From Oscillospiraceae bacterium (GTDB taxonomy: Bacteria; Bacillota; Clostridia; Oscillospirales; Oscillospiraceae): DNA of 47,283 nt. Every line of letters begins with the position of its first letter. The first letter of the stretch is position 1. Below are positions 32,602 to 42,656 of this stretch, in pieces. The stretch is taken from the NCBI GenBank assembly GCA_020025675.1, contig JAHHRS010000010.1, positions 1-47,283 on the forward strand, given 5' to 3'. A model generated the notes under the pieces. That model did not search any database, was not told where the DNA came from, and worked only from the letters and a program-made list of their open reading frames with translations. The translations under genes and the position numbers were made by a program.

Positions 32602-34092
32602 TCAGTTTTCACTGATTTCGGCTTTATCGTTCTTGTACTGCTTAAGCAGGTCTAAAATAAAGGTGAAACTGCTGTTTTTGCTTACAAAAGAAGCAACAAC
32701 ATAGGTCGTCGCACCTGTCAAAATCTGAACGGCAATTCTCAGGTAAATGTTTCCTATAAGTTTACCGACAATGAAAACGCAAATACCCATCACGGCGCAA
32801 AGCAGCAACGGCACAAGCAAATCCTGTACCTGCTCCCAGAAGGAATAATTAAACATCTTCTTGAGGTAGGGCATATTTATTGCGTAGGAAATTATCTGGC
32901 TTACCAGTACAGACCATGCAACAATTATAGGATTCTTTGCTATAAGCAGCATGGCTATAAGCAGTAAAATAGACAGTACCTTTTTATATATCTCAAGTCG
33001 GAAATAATCAGCGCCTTTGCCTATGGCTTTATAGGCCTGAATTGCACATATTTGAACAGGCTGAAAAACCCAAACCATGCACATAATTTGCAGATAGGGA
33101 ATCATACCCACCCATTTGTCTGTAAACAGCATCACAACTGCACCATCAGCAATCATCATAAGGCCAATCATCAGCGGCATAAGAGCGTAGCAGCTGAGTT
33201 GTATTCCTCTGCGCAGTTTCAGTTTTATTATCTCAATATTGTCCTGAGACTCGGAAAACACCGGAAACAAAACCTTTGAAATGGCGGTATTAACACTGCC
33301 AACCAGCATCTGGGGCAAATTATACGCTTTAGTATAATAAGCAAGATCGGCTTTTGAGTATTTCTTCGCAATTATAAGACTGTTTATACTGGAATATAAT
33401 GAGTTGAGCAAATCAACAAGTACAAACTTCACGCAGTATTTAGTCATGAATTTTGCATATTTAACGTCAAACTTCAATACAAGGCGTAAATGAATACTTC
33501 TCCAAAGGATTATAGTGGATATTGTTGTCTCTATAATTGGCTGGAATACAAGCGCCCAGATACCCTGTCCGTTCAACGCTAATATAATTGCCACTGCTGC
33601 GCCCGTTATTGCGCCAAAGAATGTAGCTTTATATGTCTTTTTAAACAGCATATTCTTAGACACATAAGCAAATAAAATTGAATATACACCCTGAAGTATA
33701 AATAAGAATGACATTACTCTCATTATTTTAACTACTGATTTGTCATTGTAATAAGCAGATATTGCAGGAGCTAAAATATACAGAATTAAATACATTCCTC
33801 CGGTAAGAATCAGCACAGAATAAAACGCTGTTGAATAGCGTTCTATGCTCTGCTCCTTATCATAAATAAGGGCAGCAGAATAGCTTGATGAAACCACCAC
33901 GCCGGCCAGGTTAACAAACACAGTAACAAGGGCCACGGATGCATAATCCTCAGGGAACAGCAGTCTGGCCAGAATTATAGAGACGACAGTAGACAAAATC
34001 TGAGAAGTAATTCTCTCCATCACAGACCATGCCATATTCCCGGCAATGGATTTAGTTTCACCGGAGCTTACATTTTTGTTATTTTCGTTCAC
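32602..34092 (-). CDS. wzx: Wzx-type oligosaccharide flippase (MOP superfamily)
   Basis: 496 residues, nearly all membrane: about 12 to 14 hydrophobic helices after a short N-terminal tail (SIAGNMAWSVMERITSQILS). The central part has the family's FPVFSESQDN segment. It moves undecaprenyl-diphosphate-linked repeat units to the outer face. Start GTG at 34092 overlaps the upstream glycosyltransferase stop (GTGA). The nearest type by eye is the MATE-like polysaccharide exporter group (RfbX/TuaB-like). Confidence 0.9.
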   Translation of the reverse strand: MNENNKNVSSGETKSIAGNMAWSVMERITSQILSTVVSIILARLLFPEDYASVALVTVFVNLAGVVVSSSYSAALIYDKEQSIERYSTAFYSVLILTGGMYLILYILAPAISAYYNDKSVVKIMRVMSFLFILQGVYSILFAYVSKNMLFKKTYKATFFGAITGAAVAIILALNGQGIWALVFQPIIETTISTIILWRSIHLRLVLKFDVKYAKFMTKYCVKFVLVDLLNSLYSSINSLIIAKKYSKADLAYYTKAYNLPQMLVGSVNTAISKVLFPVFSESQDNIEIIKLKLRRGIQLSCYALMPLMIGLMMIADGAVVMLFTDKWVGMIPYLQIMCMVWVFQPVQICAIQAYKAIGKGADYFRLEIYKKVLSILLLIAMLLIAKNPIIVAWSVLVSQIISYAINMPYLKKMFNYSFWEQVQDLLVPLLLCAVMGICVFIVGKLIGNIYLRIAVQILTGATTYVVASFVSKNSSFTFILDLLKQYKNDKAEISEN

Positions 34093-35321
34093 TTAATTAC
34101 ACCATCCATATCTACTTTCGCATTTTCGAGGAAAGTATCTATGGTATGACTAATCGTACTACTAATAATATCCTCTGCTTCTATAATGTTGCTAACGCCC
34201 TGTTTAACAAAAACTTCGGCATTTTCCTTTTCCTGCTTTTTATCTCTTATACTTCTGTATAAAGAAGCTACCGGCTTTATGCCTTTGACAAAGTTTTTTA
34301 CTTTGGCCTTACAGTGGGACGGAAAATAACCCAAAATATCCCGTTTAAGTTCGTTTTTATCACAGTTGTTGCGGTAGAAATTTTCCATAATTTCTTTTTT
34401 GTACTTTCTGTAGTTCAGCAAGCACTCTGCGCTCAACTTTTCTACTGAATAAAGCTTCTTCTGCTCCACTGCACCCATATCGTCAAGTGCATGCATGGCA
34501 GAATCGGCCCAAATATTTAAACCACAGTAAAATCTCGGAACCTTCTCCGACCATGTATACGGCTGACCTATAAAATGAGGCGCATCTTCAAGTTTACTTA
34601 CATTTGTGCGATTAATGGAGTCGCCTGTAGTGCTGGCTCTGCAGGCTCCAAAAATAGTTAACGGCATATTTAGGCAAAGCAGTGAAGAACAATTCAAAGA
34701 CAGAGAAACACTCAGATAAATATCCGGTGAAAGACCGCCGCAGTATTTCCCGGTCTTCTCTTTAATTTTTTCAAACAATTCTCTTTTGACTATACCGTGG
34801 TAAGCCTTTACAAGAAGGGCATTGGGCAAGTCGGTACAGCCCGACCTCAGGAAAGGAATCAACTCCTCCTGCGGGTTTACATTAAAGTATGAGGAGTCGG
34901 TATATTCAAGATTAAGACAGCCGTCAGGAAATTCCTTCGATGTGGCAGGCCAAATATATGAGGCCTGAACACCGGGTTTTATAACCGGCACATTATGTGC
35001 CTTTGCCCACTCAGTTACCTTAACAATTTGTCTGAGAACTCCGTCATCGTCACCAATACAGCAGACATATTCACCTTCACTTGCAGCTATGCCTCCTGCA
35101 TAATTATCCACTCCGGGTATTCTTTTGGCAATATATGTATATTTAACTCTATCGTCAAAACTCTCTTTACTAAGAAGAGCTTCCAGGCTGTTATCGTCGC
35201 TGTTGTCCTGAACAATTACCTGAACTCTATCATCTGTCACATTATATATCTGTTTAACACTCTGGACAGCGTATTTCTGACGGTTTCTGGTGGGTATAAC
35301 TATTGATAGGAGATACCTCAT
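34089..35321 (-). CDS. Family 2 glycosyltransferase
   Basis: 410 residues. The GT-A start is SIVIPTRNRQKYAVQSVKQI; the first acidic cluster is VQDNSDDNSLEALL, and the nucleotide/metal motif is CIGDDDGV (about 92-95). The C-terminal about 150 residues are basic and helical (KGIKPVASLYRS). CGGLSPDIYLSVSLSLNCSS resembles the acceptor region of the family. Sugar donor and acceptor cannot be read from sequence. The ATG is preceded by GGAGG at a good distance. Confidence 0.87.
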   Translation of the reverse strand: MRYLLSIVIPTRNRQKYAVQSVKQIYNVTDDRVQVIVQDNSDDNSLEALLSKESFDDRVKYTYIAKRIPGVDNYAGGIAASEGEYVCCIGDDDGVLRQIVKVTEWAKAHNVPVIKPGVQASYIWPATSKEFPDGCLNLEYTDSSYFNVNPQEELIPFLRSGCTDLPNALLVKAYHGIVKRELFEKIKEKTGKYCGGLSPDIYLSVSLSLNCSSLLCLNMPLTIFGACRASTTGDSINRTNVSKLEDAPHFIGQPYTWSEKVPRFYCGLNIWADSAMHALDDMGAVEQKKLYSVEKLSAECLLNYRKYKKEIMENFYRNNCDKNELKRDILGYFPSHCKAKVKNFVKGIKPVASLYRSIRDKKQEKENAEVFVKQGVSNIIEAEDIISSTISHTIDTFLENAKVDMDGVIK

Positions 35322-35369
35322 ATAATTCCTCCGTATAATCTCTTCGATTTAACGACCGATATAGCAGAT

Positions 35370-36260
35370 TTACTTGATTTTCAGTGCCCTTGCGTCTACC
35401 TGATTGTATCCGTCCAAAGCAGCTTTAAGCTGCATTCCACGAATCTGGAAAAACTTTACATTAAAATAAATCAGTTCTTTAAAGCCTACACCAACCTTTG
35501 ACAATTGGCAGCTGAGCTTTATGTTTGTATCAATTTTAAAAATTTTAAGAAAATATCTTAAAAAAAGTCGTAACTTGGAATGTTCATTATTTCTGTCGGA
35601 CTTGCCCCTGCCGTATGCAGTCCTTTTCTCTCTGGTTGAGATTTCCTCAAATGTTTTTCTGGAAGGATGGTATATAAAAGCTTCCTGATTGTACACAATT
35701 TTAAGGTGCTTTCTACAGGCTCTAAGGGACCATTCAAAATCTCCGCCGGAAAAACGTTCTTCAAAATAACCCACCTGCATAAAATCATTTCTGTTGACAG
35801 CCATATTAGCTGTAGGTACACGGTTATTTCGTATAGCCTCTTCTGTTTGTCCCAGATGAACAAGTCTGTCAAATTTTTCCCAAAGATTGTCCTCCAGTAA
35901 TTCCAGCTCAACCTTGCCTGCCATCACGCAGCCATCCTCTACTTTTCTGACCTGATCCAGCCATTCAGGAAGAGGCTTGCAGTCACTATCCGTAAAAGCA
36001 AACACATCGCCAGTTGCATGTTTGACTGCATAGTTTCTGGCCGCATAAGAGTCTGCCGCATCGGTAAAGCTTAATACACGATAATGACGGTCCTTTTCAC
36101 ATTGCCGCAGACATATTGCCATAGAATTATCCGTAGATCCGTTATCTGTCAGCAGTACCTGATCCCCTTCAATAAAATTAAACTTTGAAAGACATGAAAA
36201 AAGATCCGGCAGGAATTTTTCTGCATTATATATAGGAATTATTATAGAAACACTTTTCAA
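35370..36260 (-). CDS. Family 2 glycosyltransferase (TTG start)
   Basis: About 296 residues. Motifs: SIIIPIYNAEKFLPDLFSCL, TDNGSTDNS, and the DxD-type DSDCKPLPEW; the acceptor region holds FSGGDFEWSLRACRKHLK, with an ED/EW motif. The start is a TTG at 36260, as GGAGG lies seven bases before it; any longer reading would run into the EpsG-like gene, whose own frame is clearly coding. It lies 26 bases after that gene. The substrate is unknown. Confidence 0.85.
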   Translation of the reverse strand: MKSVSIIIPIYNAEKFLPDLFSCLSKFNFIEGDQVLLTDNGSTDNSMAICLRQCEKDRHYRVLSFTDAADSYAARNYAVKHATGDVFAFTDSDCKPLPEWLDQVRKVEDGCVMAGKVELELLEDNLWEKFDRLVHLGQTEEAIRNNRVPTANMAVNRNDFMQVGYFEERFSGGDFEWSLRACRKHLKIVYNQEAFIYHPSRKTFEEISTREKRTAYGRGKSDRNNEHSKLRLFLRYFLKIFKIDTNIKLSCQLSKVGVGFKELIYFNVKFFQIRGMQLKAALDGYNQVDARALKIK

Positions 36261-36286
36261 GAATATACCTCCGAATAATTTACATC

Positions 36287-37369
36287 TTAATTTATGCTCC
36301 ACAAAAAGACATACGGCACGACACCTTGTGAATTTCTTATAATAGAATCCGCAAAGGAGTAGAGCTGTAAAAACGCAATACACACAATAGCAATTTGTCT
36401 CCATCGGCGATTGTCGCTTTTAAGCAAAATACCAAGGCTGCAGCCTTCAAATACATAGAAATACCACCCTATGCGATCCATAAAATCAAAATAGTATCCC
36501 AGCATGGCCAGAAGCAGTCCCATTGTATAATAAGTGTTTACCGTAGAAATCCTGTATTTTTTTTCCTCTTGAGCCGGACTGAGTTTATTTCCCCATTTTA
36601 TTCTAAACCGGTTCTGCTGCAACAGCATAAACGCAAAGAATAAAATCTTTGCAAGGACCATGAAACCAATTCCAAAATCTACTGTCTTAAAATACTTTAA
36701 ATATTTCTCTATACTTACATTAGCTACGGCCAAAACTGCTGCAACAAAAACCACGAATCCGGCTGCCAGACAAAATTTCTGAGAACATTTCATATTTTTG
36801 GACTTAAACACCTCGACCGCCAAAAACAGGAACCCAACAAGCGCAGAGCGATGGCAAAATATTGCTGTTAGAATTATTATAACCGTAAACCTAGGATATT
36901 TTTTTTCTTTTAAATATCTTGTCGCATAGAAAAGAACCGCAATCGCCAAAAACTGGCGAACTACGTTCATAGTAATAAAATAGAACTGGCAATAATAGCA
37001 TAGCACCATGCAGGGAATAGAGGCAATGTCCCGAAAATCCCACATTCTGATAAGAATCAAAGTGTTGGTAAGTAAAGAAATCAATGCTAAAATTACATGC
37101 GGATTATTCCAAACTTTAAGAACAAGGCCACATACAAATTTGAACCCTTCTTCAAGCCCGTAGGCGTACTGAGGATTTCCCTCTGCAATGCGCTGGAACT
37201 TCTCTATGTAGTTCACAGTATCTATCCCAACGCAGTCTGCACGGAATCCGGAAACAAAGCTAAGAAGAACTGCAATAACAATTATATATTTTTTCTTTTG
37301 GGTTCTTTCAGCTTTCCATGAAAGAACGAAGCACAGCAACAGCAGCCCCAGATATACAATATATGTCAA
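36287..37369 (-). CDS. epsG: EpsG-type polysaccharide polymerase (Wzy)
   Basis: 360 residues with about ten membrane helices. The EpsG hallmarks are present: an early GFRADCVGIDTVNYIEKF motif, a central RQFLAIAVLFYATRYL and an FCHRSALVGFLFL block. In Wzx/Wzy pathways this protein joins lipid-linked repeat units outside the membrane. Start: TTG at 37369 with GGAGAG six bases upstream (no ATG is nearby in frame). Its place among the glycosyltransferases, together with Wzx, supports the role. Confidence 0.86.
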   Translation of the reverse strand: MTYIVYLGLLLLCFVLSWKAERTQKKKYIIVIAVLLSFVSGFRADCVGIDTVNYIEKFQRIAEGNPQYAYGLEEGFKFVCGLVLKVWNNPHVILALISLLTNTLILIRMWDFRDIASIPCMVLCYYCQFYFITMNVVRQFLAIAVLFYATRYLKEKKYPRFTVIIILTAIFCHRSALVGFLFLAVEVFKSKNMKCSQKFCLAAGFVVFVAAVLAVANVSIEKYLKYFKTVDFGIGFMVLAKILFFAFMLLQQNRFRIKWGNKLSPAQEEKKYRISTVNTYYTMGLLLAMLGYYFDFMDRIGWYFYVFEGCSLGILLKSDNRRWRQIAIVCIAFLQLYSFADSIIRNSQGVVPYVFLWSIN

Positions 37370-37404
37370 AATAAACTCTCCAACTACAATTTAAATATAA
37401 GCCA

Positions 37405-38175
37405 TTAAGTATGCTTTAAAGCTCCGTCCCTCATCACTCTGTAAACTTCCGCAGGCGAAAGATTATATAAAGAACTATGCCTTACAGCATCCTGCAAGCA
37501 AAGAAGCCTCCACCATTTTCTCGAAATAGTTCGATAAAGAATTCCTTGATCTCTCAGGTATTTTTCGTTATATCCTCTGTTCCAACTGGACTGTCTTTCA
37601 TCGGACAGATTAGCAATTGCTTGAGGGAATGCATAAATCTTCAACTTTTTTTTAAGGCAGTCGCTGAGAAATATATTATCCTCTCCATGACAGTGTTCTG
37701 TGCCGCCGCCAAAGCACTGATTAAAATAAATTCCGTTGTCTCTTATGCTTTTAAGTCTAACCGCAATTCTCGCAGTGCCGTAACGAAGGTAATTAAAATA
37801 GCCCACCCGGCTTAATTCAGGAATTACATATCTTTCCCGAACTTTTTCGTTTACGTTAAAAATAATAACATCCGCATCTGGAATGTCATTAAATGCGTTT
37901 TCGATTACCTTGTCATAGTCGTCAAGATAAACAATATCGTCATCAGAAAATAACACCACATCCGCATCGGCTCGCATAAGTGCATTGTTTCGGTTTAAAC
38001 CAACTCCCCTTTCAGCAAAATTCAAATATGTAATTTTGCTACCGTTAAACTGAAAGCTTTCCACGGAATTTCTGTCGCACTGATTGCCTATAATGGCGTC
38101 TGTACAAATATTCATTTTTTCTGGAAGTGAATGATCATTCTGATCCATCGCAGCAACCAATACCTGTATTTTCAT
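37405..38175 (-). CDS. Family 2-like glycosyltransferase
   Basis: 256 residues. The N-terminus KIQVLVAAMDQNDHSLPEKM is atypical for GT2, but the donor-binding motif DVVLFSDDDIVYLDDY (DDD) is clear. The acceptor region has CFGGGTEHCHGEDNIFLSDC, a HGED variant of the ED motif. The C-terminal 60 residues are basic. GAGGT lies nine bases before the ATG. The sugar is not predictable. Confidence 0.84.
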   Translation of the reverse strand: MKIQVLVAAMDQNDHSLPEKMNICTDAIIGNQCDRNSVESFQFNGSKITYLNFAERGVGLNRNNALMRADADVVLFSDDDIVYLDDYDKVIENAFNDIPDADVIIFNVNEKVRERYVIPELSRVGYFNYLRYGTARIAVRLKSIRDNGIYFNQCFGGGTEHCHGEDNIFLSDCLKKKLKIYAFPQAIANLSDERQSSWNRGYNEKYLRDQGILYRTISRKWWRLLCLQDAVRHSSLYNLSPAEVYRVMRDGALKHT

Positions 38176-38186
38176 TTTCTAATACC

Positions 38187-38939
38187 TCACTTAATATGAA
38201 AAACCTTTAAAAAGCCCCAGAAACAGATATGGAATACTGAACGTAAAACCCCTAAATGCTCAATTTCACGGTAAAGAATCCAGTGGTATTTTATGACTTT
38301 AAATTTATTGCTGGAAATAGAGTTTTTTCGGATTCTGTACTGCATCAGTACATCCGGCATACCCCAGATATATTTTTCCTTCTTCAGCATTTTAAGCCAA
38401 AGTGCATCGTCATTTCTTTTTCGGATATTAGGGACTTCAAATTTCCCCATTTTCTTCACACTGTACATGACTGTTGAATTTCCAACCGGGCAATCAAAGA
38501 GAAGACGATTATAATCCGTTTTAGGAACCACCTTTATAATACGATTTAATGGTTTTCCGTCTTCATCTATCTGTTCATATGCAGTACATGAAAATGCGTA
38601 CTCATTATCCTGCATAAATTTTAGTTGTTTTTCCAGTTTATCAGGCATCCACAGATCATCACTGTCACAAAATGCAATATACTCACCCTCTGCCTGCTTC
38701 ATTGCTTCCGTTCTTGCTGCTGCGGCACCGGAATTTTCCTCAAAGCAAAAGTAACGTATACGTTTATCACGGGAAATGTATTGTTCAACAATCTGTTTAG
38801 TATTATCAGTAGAACAATCATCAACAATGACAACCTCCCAGTTGTCATATGTCTGCGCACGAATAGAATCCAGAGTCTCTGTAATAAACTTCCCGCAATT
38901 ATATGTGGGCATTATGACCGAAACCATTCCGTCAATCAT
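38187..38939 (-). CDS. Family 2 glycosyltransferase
   Basis: About 250 residues. Classical GT2 start MVSVIMPTYNCGKFITETLD, VDDCSTDNT, and the DxD motif CDSDDLWMPDKL. It has a KRNDDALWLKMLKKE acceptor loop and the (Q/R)YR(I/V)RKNS-type C-terminal motif (MQYRIRKNSISSNK) seen in capsule glycosyltransferases such as WaaE- or CpsI-like proteins. I place the start at the ATG at 38939; GGAGG lies eleven bases upstream, and an ATG at 38927 is possible. The 247-base gap behind it (38940-39186) is AT-rich with no gene seen. Confidence 0.87.
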   Translation of the reverse strand: MIDGMVSVIMPTYNCGKFITETLDSIRAQTYDNWEVVIVDDCSTDNTKQIVEQYISRDKRIRYFCFEENSGAAAARTEAMKQAEGEYIAFCDSDDLWMPDKLEKQLKFMQDNEYAFSCTAYEQIDEDGKPLNRIIKVVPKTDYNRLLFDCPVGNSTVMYSVKKMGKFEVPNIRKRNDDALWLKMLKKEKYIWGMPDVLMQYRIRKNSISSNKFKVIKYHWILYREIEHLGVLRSVFHICFWGFLKVFHIK

Positions 38940-39186
38940 TTCCTCTACTTCCTCCTCAAATCTTCCACTGCTGTTGCAAAAATTCAAACCGCAAATTTTA
39001 TACAGTTTTATTTAAATGTTAAACAAGCATTTTAATATACTTTAACAAATCATGTTTTATCAACGTGAAATATACTCAAAATACATAGCAAAATTCAAGT
39101 TCCATGATTTCGCACTTTACTTAGCGGTGCATTTTATTTTGAAAAATCACTGCATAATAAGTAAGCTTGCAATTGGTCTAAAAACA

Positions 39187-40401
39187 TTAAATATATCTTA
39201 AAATATAATCTTTTAAGATTTTTACGTAATTCTCAATTATATACTGCACTTCATCATCACTGAGTTTTGTATGCAATGGAAGTGTGATTTCATTTACAAA
39301 TCGCTTATATGAATTGGGATAATCTTCTATCTCAAATCCCAGATTCTTATAAGCAGTCATCATCGGAAGCGGTTTATAGTGAACATTGCATGCAATACCA
39401 GCTTCAGCCATTTTTACAATTATCTCCTGACGCTGTTCAAGGCTTATACCGGGTACTCTTGTAATGTAAAGGTGACCGGAAGACCGGTACTCATCGGTAT
39501 AGTGGGGCAGAACTTCTATGCCAAGGGGTTTGAATGCTTCATCGTATCTGCCGATAATTTCTCTTCTGCGTTCAAGCATCCCATCATAGCGCCGAAGCTG
39601 CGCAAGTCCTATTCCTGCCATAATGTCAGTCATGTTGCATTTATACCACGTGCCAACAATATCGTATTCCCATGCACCCAGCTGAGTTTTTGCCAGAGCA
39701 TCCTTGGATTGACCATGAAGTGAGAGAAGCTGTACCATACGGTATATTTCCTCGTCATCTATTCCGGGAATGCTTTTCCATGTAAGAGCTCCGCCTTCTG
39801 CAGTAGTAAGGTTCTTTACAGCATGGAAAGAGAAGCTCGAGAAATCTCCTACTGCTCCAACCATATGACCGTGCCACATTGCTCCGAAAGCATGTGCAGC
39901 ATCGGTATTAACAGAAATTCTTCCCATAGCCTTCTGAATTTCATTAGCGGGACGGAAAAGAGGCTTCTTCCGCTGGACTATCTCAAAAATTCTGTCATAG
40001 TCACAGGGTACACCGCCCAAATCCACCGGGATAATAACCTTTGTGTTCTCATTAATGCACTCTTCCAGCTTGTCATAGTCCATCTGAAGAGAATTTTCCT
40101 GAACATCGACAAAGCGCAGAGTAGCTCCAACATGGCAAACCACAGAAGCAGACGCAGTATATGTATAGGCCGGAACGACCACCTCATCTCCGGGTCCTAC
40201 GCCGAGAATACGCAAAGCCATTTCAGCGCATGCAGTCTGTGAATTCAGGCAGACAGCTTTTTTAACTCCGCAGTATTCCGCAATACGCCGTTCAAATTCC
40301 TTCGTTTTAGGGCCGGTAGTTATCCAGCCGGACATTATAGCTTCCTTTACTTCATTTATTTCAAGTTCGGACATATCAGGAGGTGAAAACGGTATATTCA
40401 T
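39187..40401 (-). CDS. DegT/DnrJ sugar aminotransferase
   Basis: 404 residues with a complete active site: NSQTACAEMALRIL, NTDAAHAFGA (Asp167) and FSFHAVKNLTTAEGG with PLP Lys196. It is encoded 46 bases after the membrane 4,6-dehydratase, the same pairing as PglE/PglF or the WbpE-type systems. The likely reaction is amination at C4 of UDP-4-keto-6-deoxy-GlcNAc, giving a 4-amino sugar, the first step to a bacillosamine-type residue. It is clearly separate from the two paralogs at 29447-31630 in length and in sequence. Confidence 0.91.
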   Translation of the reverse strand: MNIPFSPPDMSELEINEVKEAIMSGWITTGPKTKEFERRIAEYCGVKKAVCLNSQTACAEMALRILGVGPGDEVVVPAYTYTASASVVCHVGATLRFVDVQENSLQMDYDKLEECINENTKVIIPVDLGGVPCDYDRIFEIVQRKKPLFRPANEIQKAMGRISVNTDAAHAFGAMWHGHMVGAVGDFSSFSFHAVKNLTTAEGGALTWKSIPGIDDEEIYRMVQLLSLHGQSKDALAKTQLGAWEYDIVGTWYKCNMTDIMAGIGLAQLRRYDGMLERRREIIGRYDEAFKPLGIEVLPHYTDEYRSSGHLYITRVPGISLEQRQEIIVKMAEAGIACNVHYKPLPMMTAYKNLGFEIEDYPNSYKRFVNEITLPLHTKLSDDEVQYIIENYVKILKDYILRYI

Positions 40402-40447
40402 AATTTCACTCTTTTCAATGAAAATTTATTATAAGTTTAACTGTGTA

Positions 40448-42382
40448 TTATATCGCACAGACTTCCCCTTCCTCCACATTGGAGCAGGTTCTCAGCTGCG
40501 CTGATTTTTCTATTGCAATTCTATTGAGTTCATCCGGGTCACAGTAGGTAGGAACCGTTGCGCGAATAGCCTCAATAATGGCCTCATGGCTCTCTTTATC
40601 AACTGCATTCAGGAGAATTTCTATCTTTTTATCTACTTCCTCACGGCTGAGGGGCTTGTCTCGCTCAATGAATATTAGTTCATTGGAAGTTTTATCCAGT
40701 TCTTCTGTTTTCATAAGAAGTTCCTCGTAGAGCTTCTCACCGGGCCTCAGCCCGATTTCTACAATGTCGATGTCCTCATAGGGTTTAAAGCCCGAGAGCT
40801 TTATCATGTTCTCTGCAAGATCAAGAATTTTAACGGCATTACCCATATCGAGGACATAAAGTTCGCCTTTTTTTGCCATGGCCCCTGTTTCCATAACAAG
40901 TCCAACAGCCTCTTTAATGGTCATAAAGTAACGGGTAATTCTCTTATCCGTAAGAGTAACAGGGCCGCCGGCCTCAATCTGTTTTTTGAAAAGAGGAATA
41001 ACAGAGCCGTTAGAACCAAGTACATTGCCAAAGCGCACAGCAGCAAAGCTGCACTTACTGTCTTTGCGGCACTGGATAATCATTTCGCACAGACGCTTTG
41101 AAGCCCCCATTACGTTGGTGGGGTTTACCGCTTTGTCCGTGGATATGAGAACAAATTTCTGTACCCCGTATTTTTCCGCCGCATTTGCAGTATTGTATGT
41201 TCCAAGCACATTATTTTTTATAGCCTCACATGCGCTGCGCTCCATAAGAGGCACATGCTTATGTGCTGCAGCATGAAACACAATATCGGGCCTTACTTCT
41301 CTAAAAACCTGTTCAAGACGTTTTTTGTCTCGCACAGAACCTATTATGGTGTCAAGGCACAGGTCCTTGTGGTATTCGTTTATAAGTTCCTGCTGTATTT
41401 CATATGCATTGTTCTCGTAAATATCAAAAATAACCAGTTTTTTAGGCTTTAATGCTGCTATCTGACGGCAAAGTTCTGAGCCGATACTGCCGCCGCCGCC
41501 TGTAACAAGAATTGTTTTATCGGTATAAAAATTTCTGGTCATTTCAGAATTTATGCTCAGGCTTTCGCGGAAAAGCAGATCCTCTATGCTGAAATCTCTG
41601 AGCGTGCGGCGTCCCTTTGGCTTGCCATCATAGCTCAGCATATAATCATAAATTTTAACTTTACATCCAGTTTGTTTATAAAACTCATAAAGTCTGTTCT
41701 TATCGCTGGTTTTGGCATCCGGAAGTGCTATAACTATCTCCTGAATCGGCATGGATTTTATTGTTTCAATAACATTCCCATCGCCCAATATGACAGGTAT
41801 GGCATTAAGCTTGCTGCCTGCCTTATTCTTATCAATATCAATAAAGCAATAGGGATTATAGTGAGCCTTAGGATTGCGGCGTAATTCATCCGCAAGCATT
41901 GCCCCAACGTTTCCTGCACCCACTATGGCAATGTTAATTTTATGAAACTCTTCTCCGTTACCGTCCATTTTTTTCAACTCGCCGAATTTATTCTGCTTCT
42001 GATATACAACCTGATAGAAAAAGCGAGAAGAAAGGGTAAGTATAATGATTGTGAAAACAATAAGCATACTTGAGCCAAAGCCAAGGTATACCGCAGAAAG
42101 CATCATACCCATAAAAAGATAGGCAGAGGCGCCCAGCATATCTGCCACTATAAGTTTCAGATATGTATTCACATTTGCATAACGCCATATATTTTTATAA
42201 ACCCCTACGCATAAGCGAGCAATCATAATGCACAAATACAGTACGAGGCATTTTAAAAGGCTGAACTGTCCGTGAACGATAACTGATGCAACATCGAAAA
42301 CGGATAAAAGCGCCACAGCAAAGCATGAGAGCGCTACTATAAATGTATCAATCAGCCAAAGTGCTATCCTTCTTTTATTCAT
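40448..42382 (-). CDS. capD: Membrane UDP-GlcNAc 4,6-dehydratase (CapD/WbpM/PglF-like)
   Basis: 644 residues. Four N-terminal membrane helices (about 1-120), a first Rossmann region (IAIVGAGNVGAMLADELRR), then the SDR catalytic domain from about residue 285 (VTGGGGSIGSEL), with STDKAVNPTNVMGASK; Met replaces Tyr of YxxxK, normal in this class. It makes UDP-2-acetamido-2,6-dideoxy-4-keto-D-glucose. The gene is just ahead of a DegT aminotransferase. An AGGAG site precedes the ATG. It is one of two dehydratases in the operon, the other being soluble and CapE-like. Confidence 0.93.
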   Translation of the reverse strand: MNKRRIALWLIDTFIVALSCFAVALLSVFDVASVIVHGQFSLLKCLVLYLCIMIARLCVGVYKNIWRYANVNTYLKLIVADMLGASAYLFMGMMLSAVYLGFGSSMLIVFTIIILTLSSRFFYQVVYQKQNKFGELKKMDGNGEEFHKINIAIVGAGNVGAMLADELRRNPKAHYNPYCFIDIDKNKAGSKLNAIPVILGDGNVIETIKSMPIQEIVIALPDAKTSDKNRLYEFYKQTGCKVKIYDYMLSYDGKPKGRRTLRDFSIEDLLFRESLSINSEMTRNFYTDKTILVTGGGGSIGSELCRQIAALKPKKLVIFDIYENNAYEIQQELINEYHKDLCLDTIIGSVRDKKRLEQVFREVRPDIVFHAAAHKHVPLMERSACEAIKNNVLGTYNTANAAEKYGVQKFVLISTDKAVNPTNVMGASKRLCEMIIQCRKDSKCSFAAVRFGNVLGSNGSVIPLFKKQIEAGGPVTLTDKRITRYFMTIKEAVGLVMETGAMAKKGELYVLDMGNAVKILDLAENMIKLSGFKPYEDIDIVEIGLRPGEKLYEELLMKTEELDKTSNELIFIERDKPLSREEVDKKIEILLNAVDKESHEAIIEAIRATVPTYCDPDELNRIAIEKSAQLRTCSNVEEGEVCAI

Positions 42383-42656
42383 TAATTTCTGCTCCTAATT
42401 TTCTAATGATGTCGTAAATTATAAAATTAATTTTGTTTTCAGCATACAGCCGCTAACTGACAATTCAAAGCAAAGTTTATTACGCATCAATATGTTTGTA
42501 GTTACAAGCAGGACTGTCATATTTTGCATTTATCTTGGGCATTTAGGTATTTAGAAAGGAAAATCAATATTATCATAAATCCGTTTTTAGCTCTATATTG
42601 CAAAATTTTGTACATATCTTGCGCTGTTTAGTAATTATTTTGCCTGAGAAACTATT
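42383..42656. other. AT-rich 274-base gap inside the glycan operon
   Basis: No gene, clear promoter or terminator can be seen. It is the longest gap in the operon; a TATAAT occurs about 40 bases before the dehydratase ATG, but no -35 box fits. It could hide an internal promoter. Confidence 0.4.

Noticed and set aside
36261..36404. An N-terminal extension of the GT2 gene to 36404
   Set aside because: It would overlap the end of the EpsG-like gene, and the TTG at 36260 has a good GGAGG site and gives the standard GT2 N-terminus.
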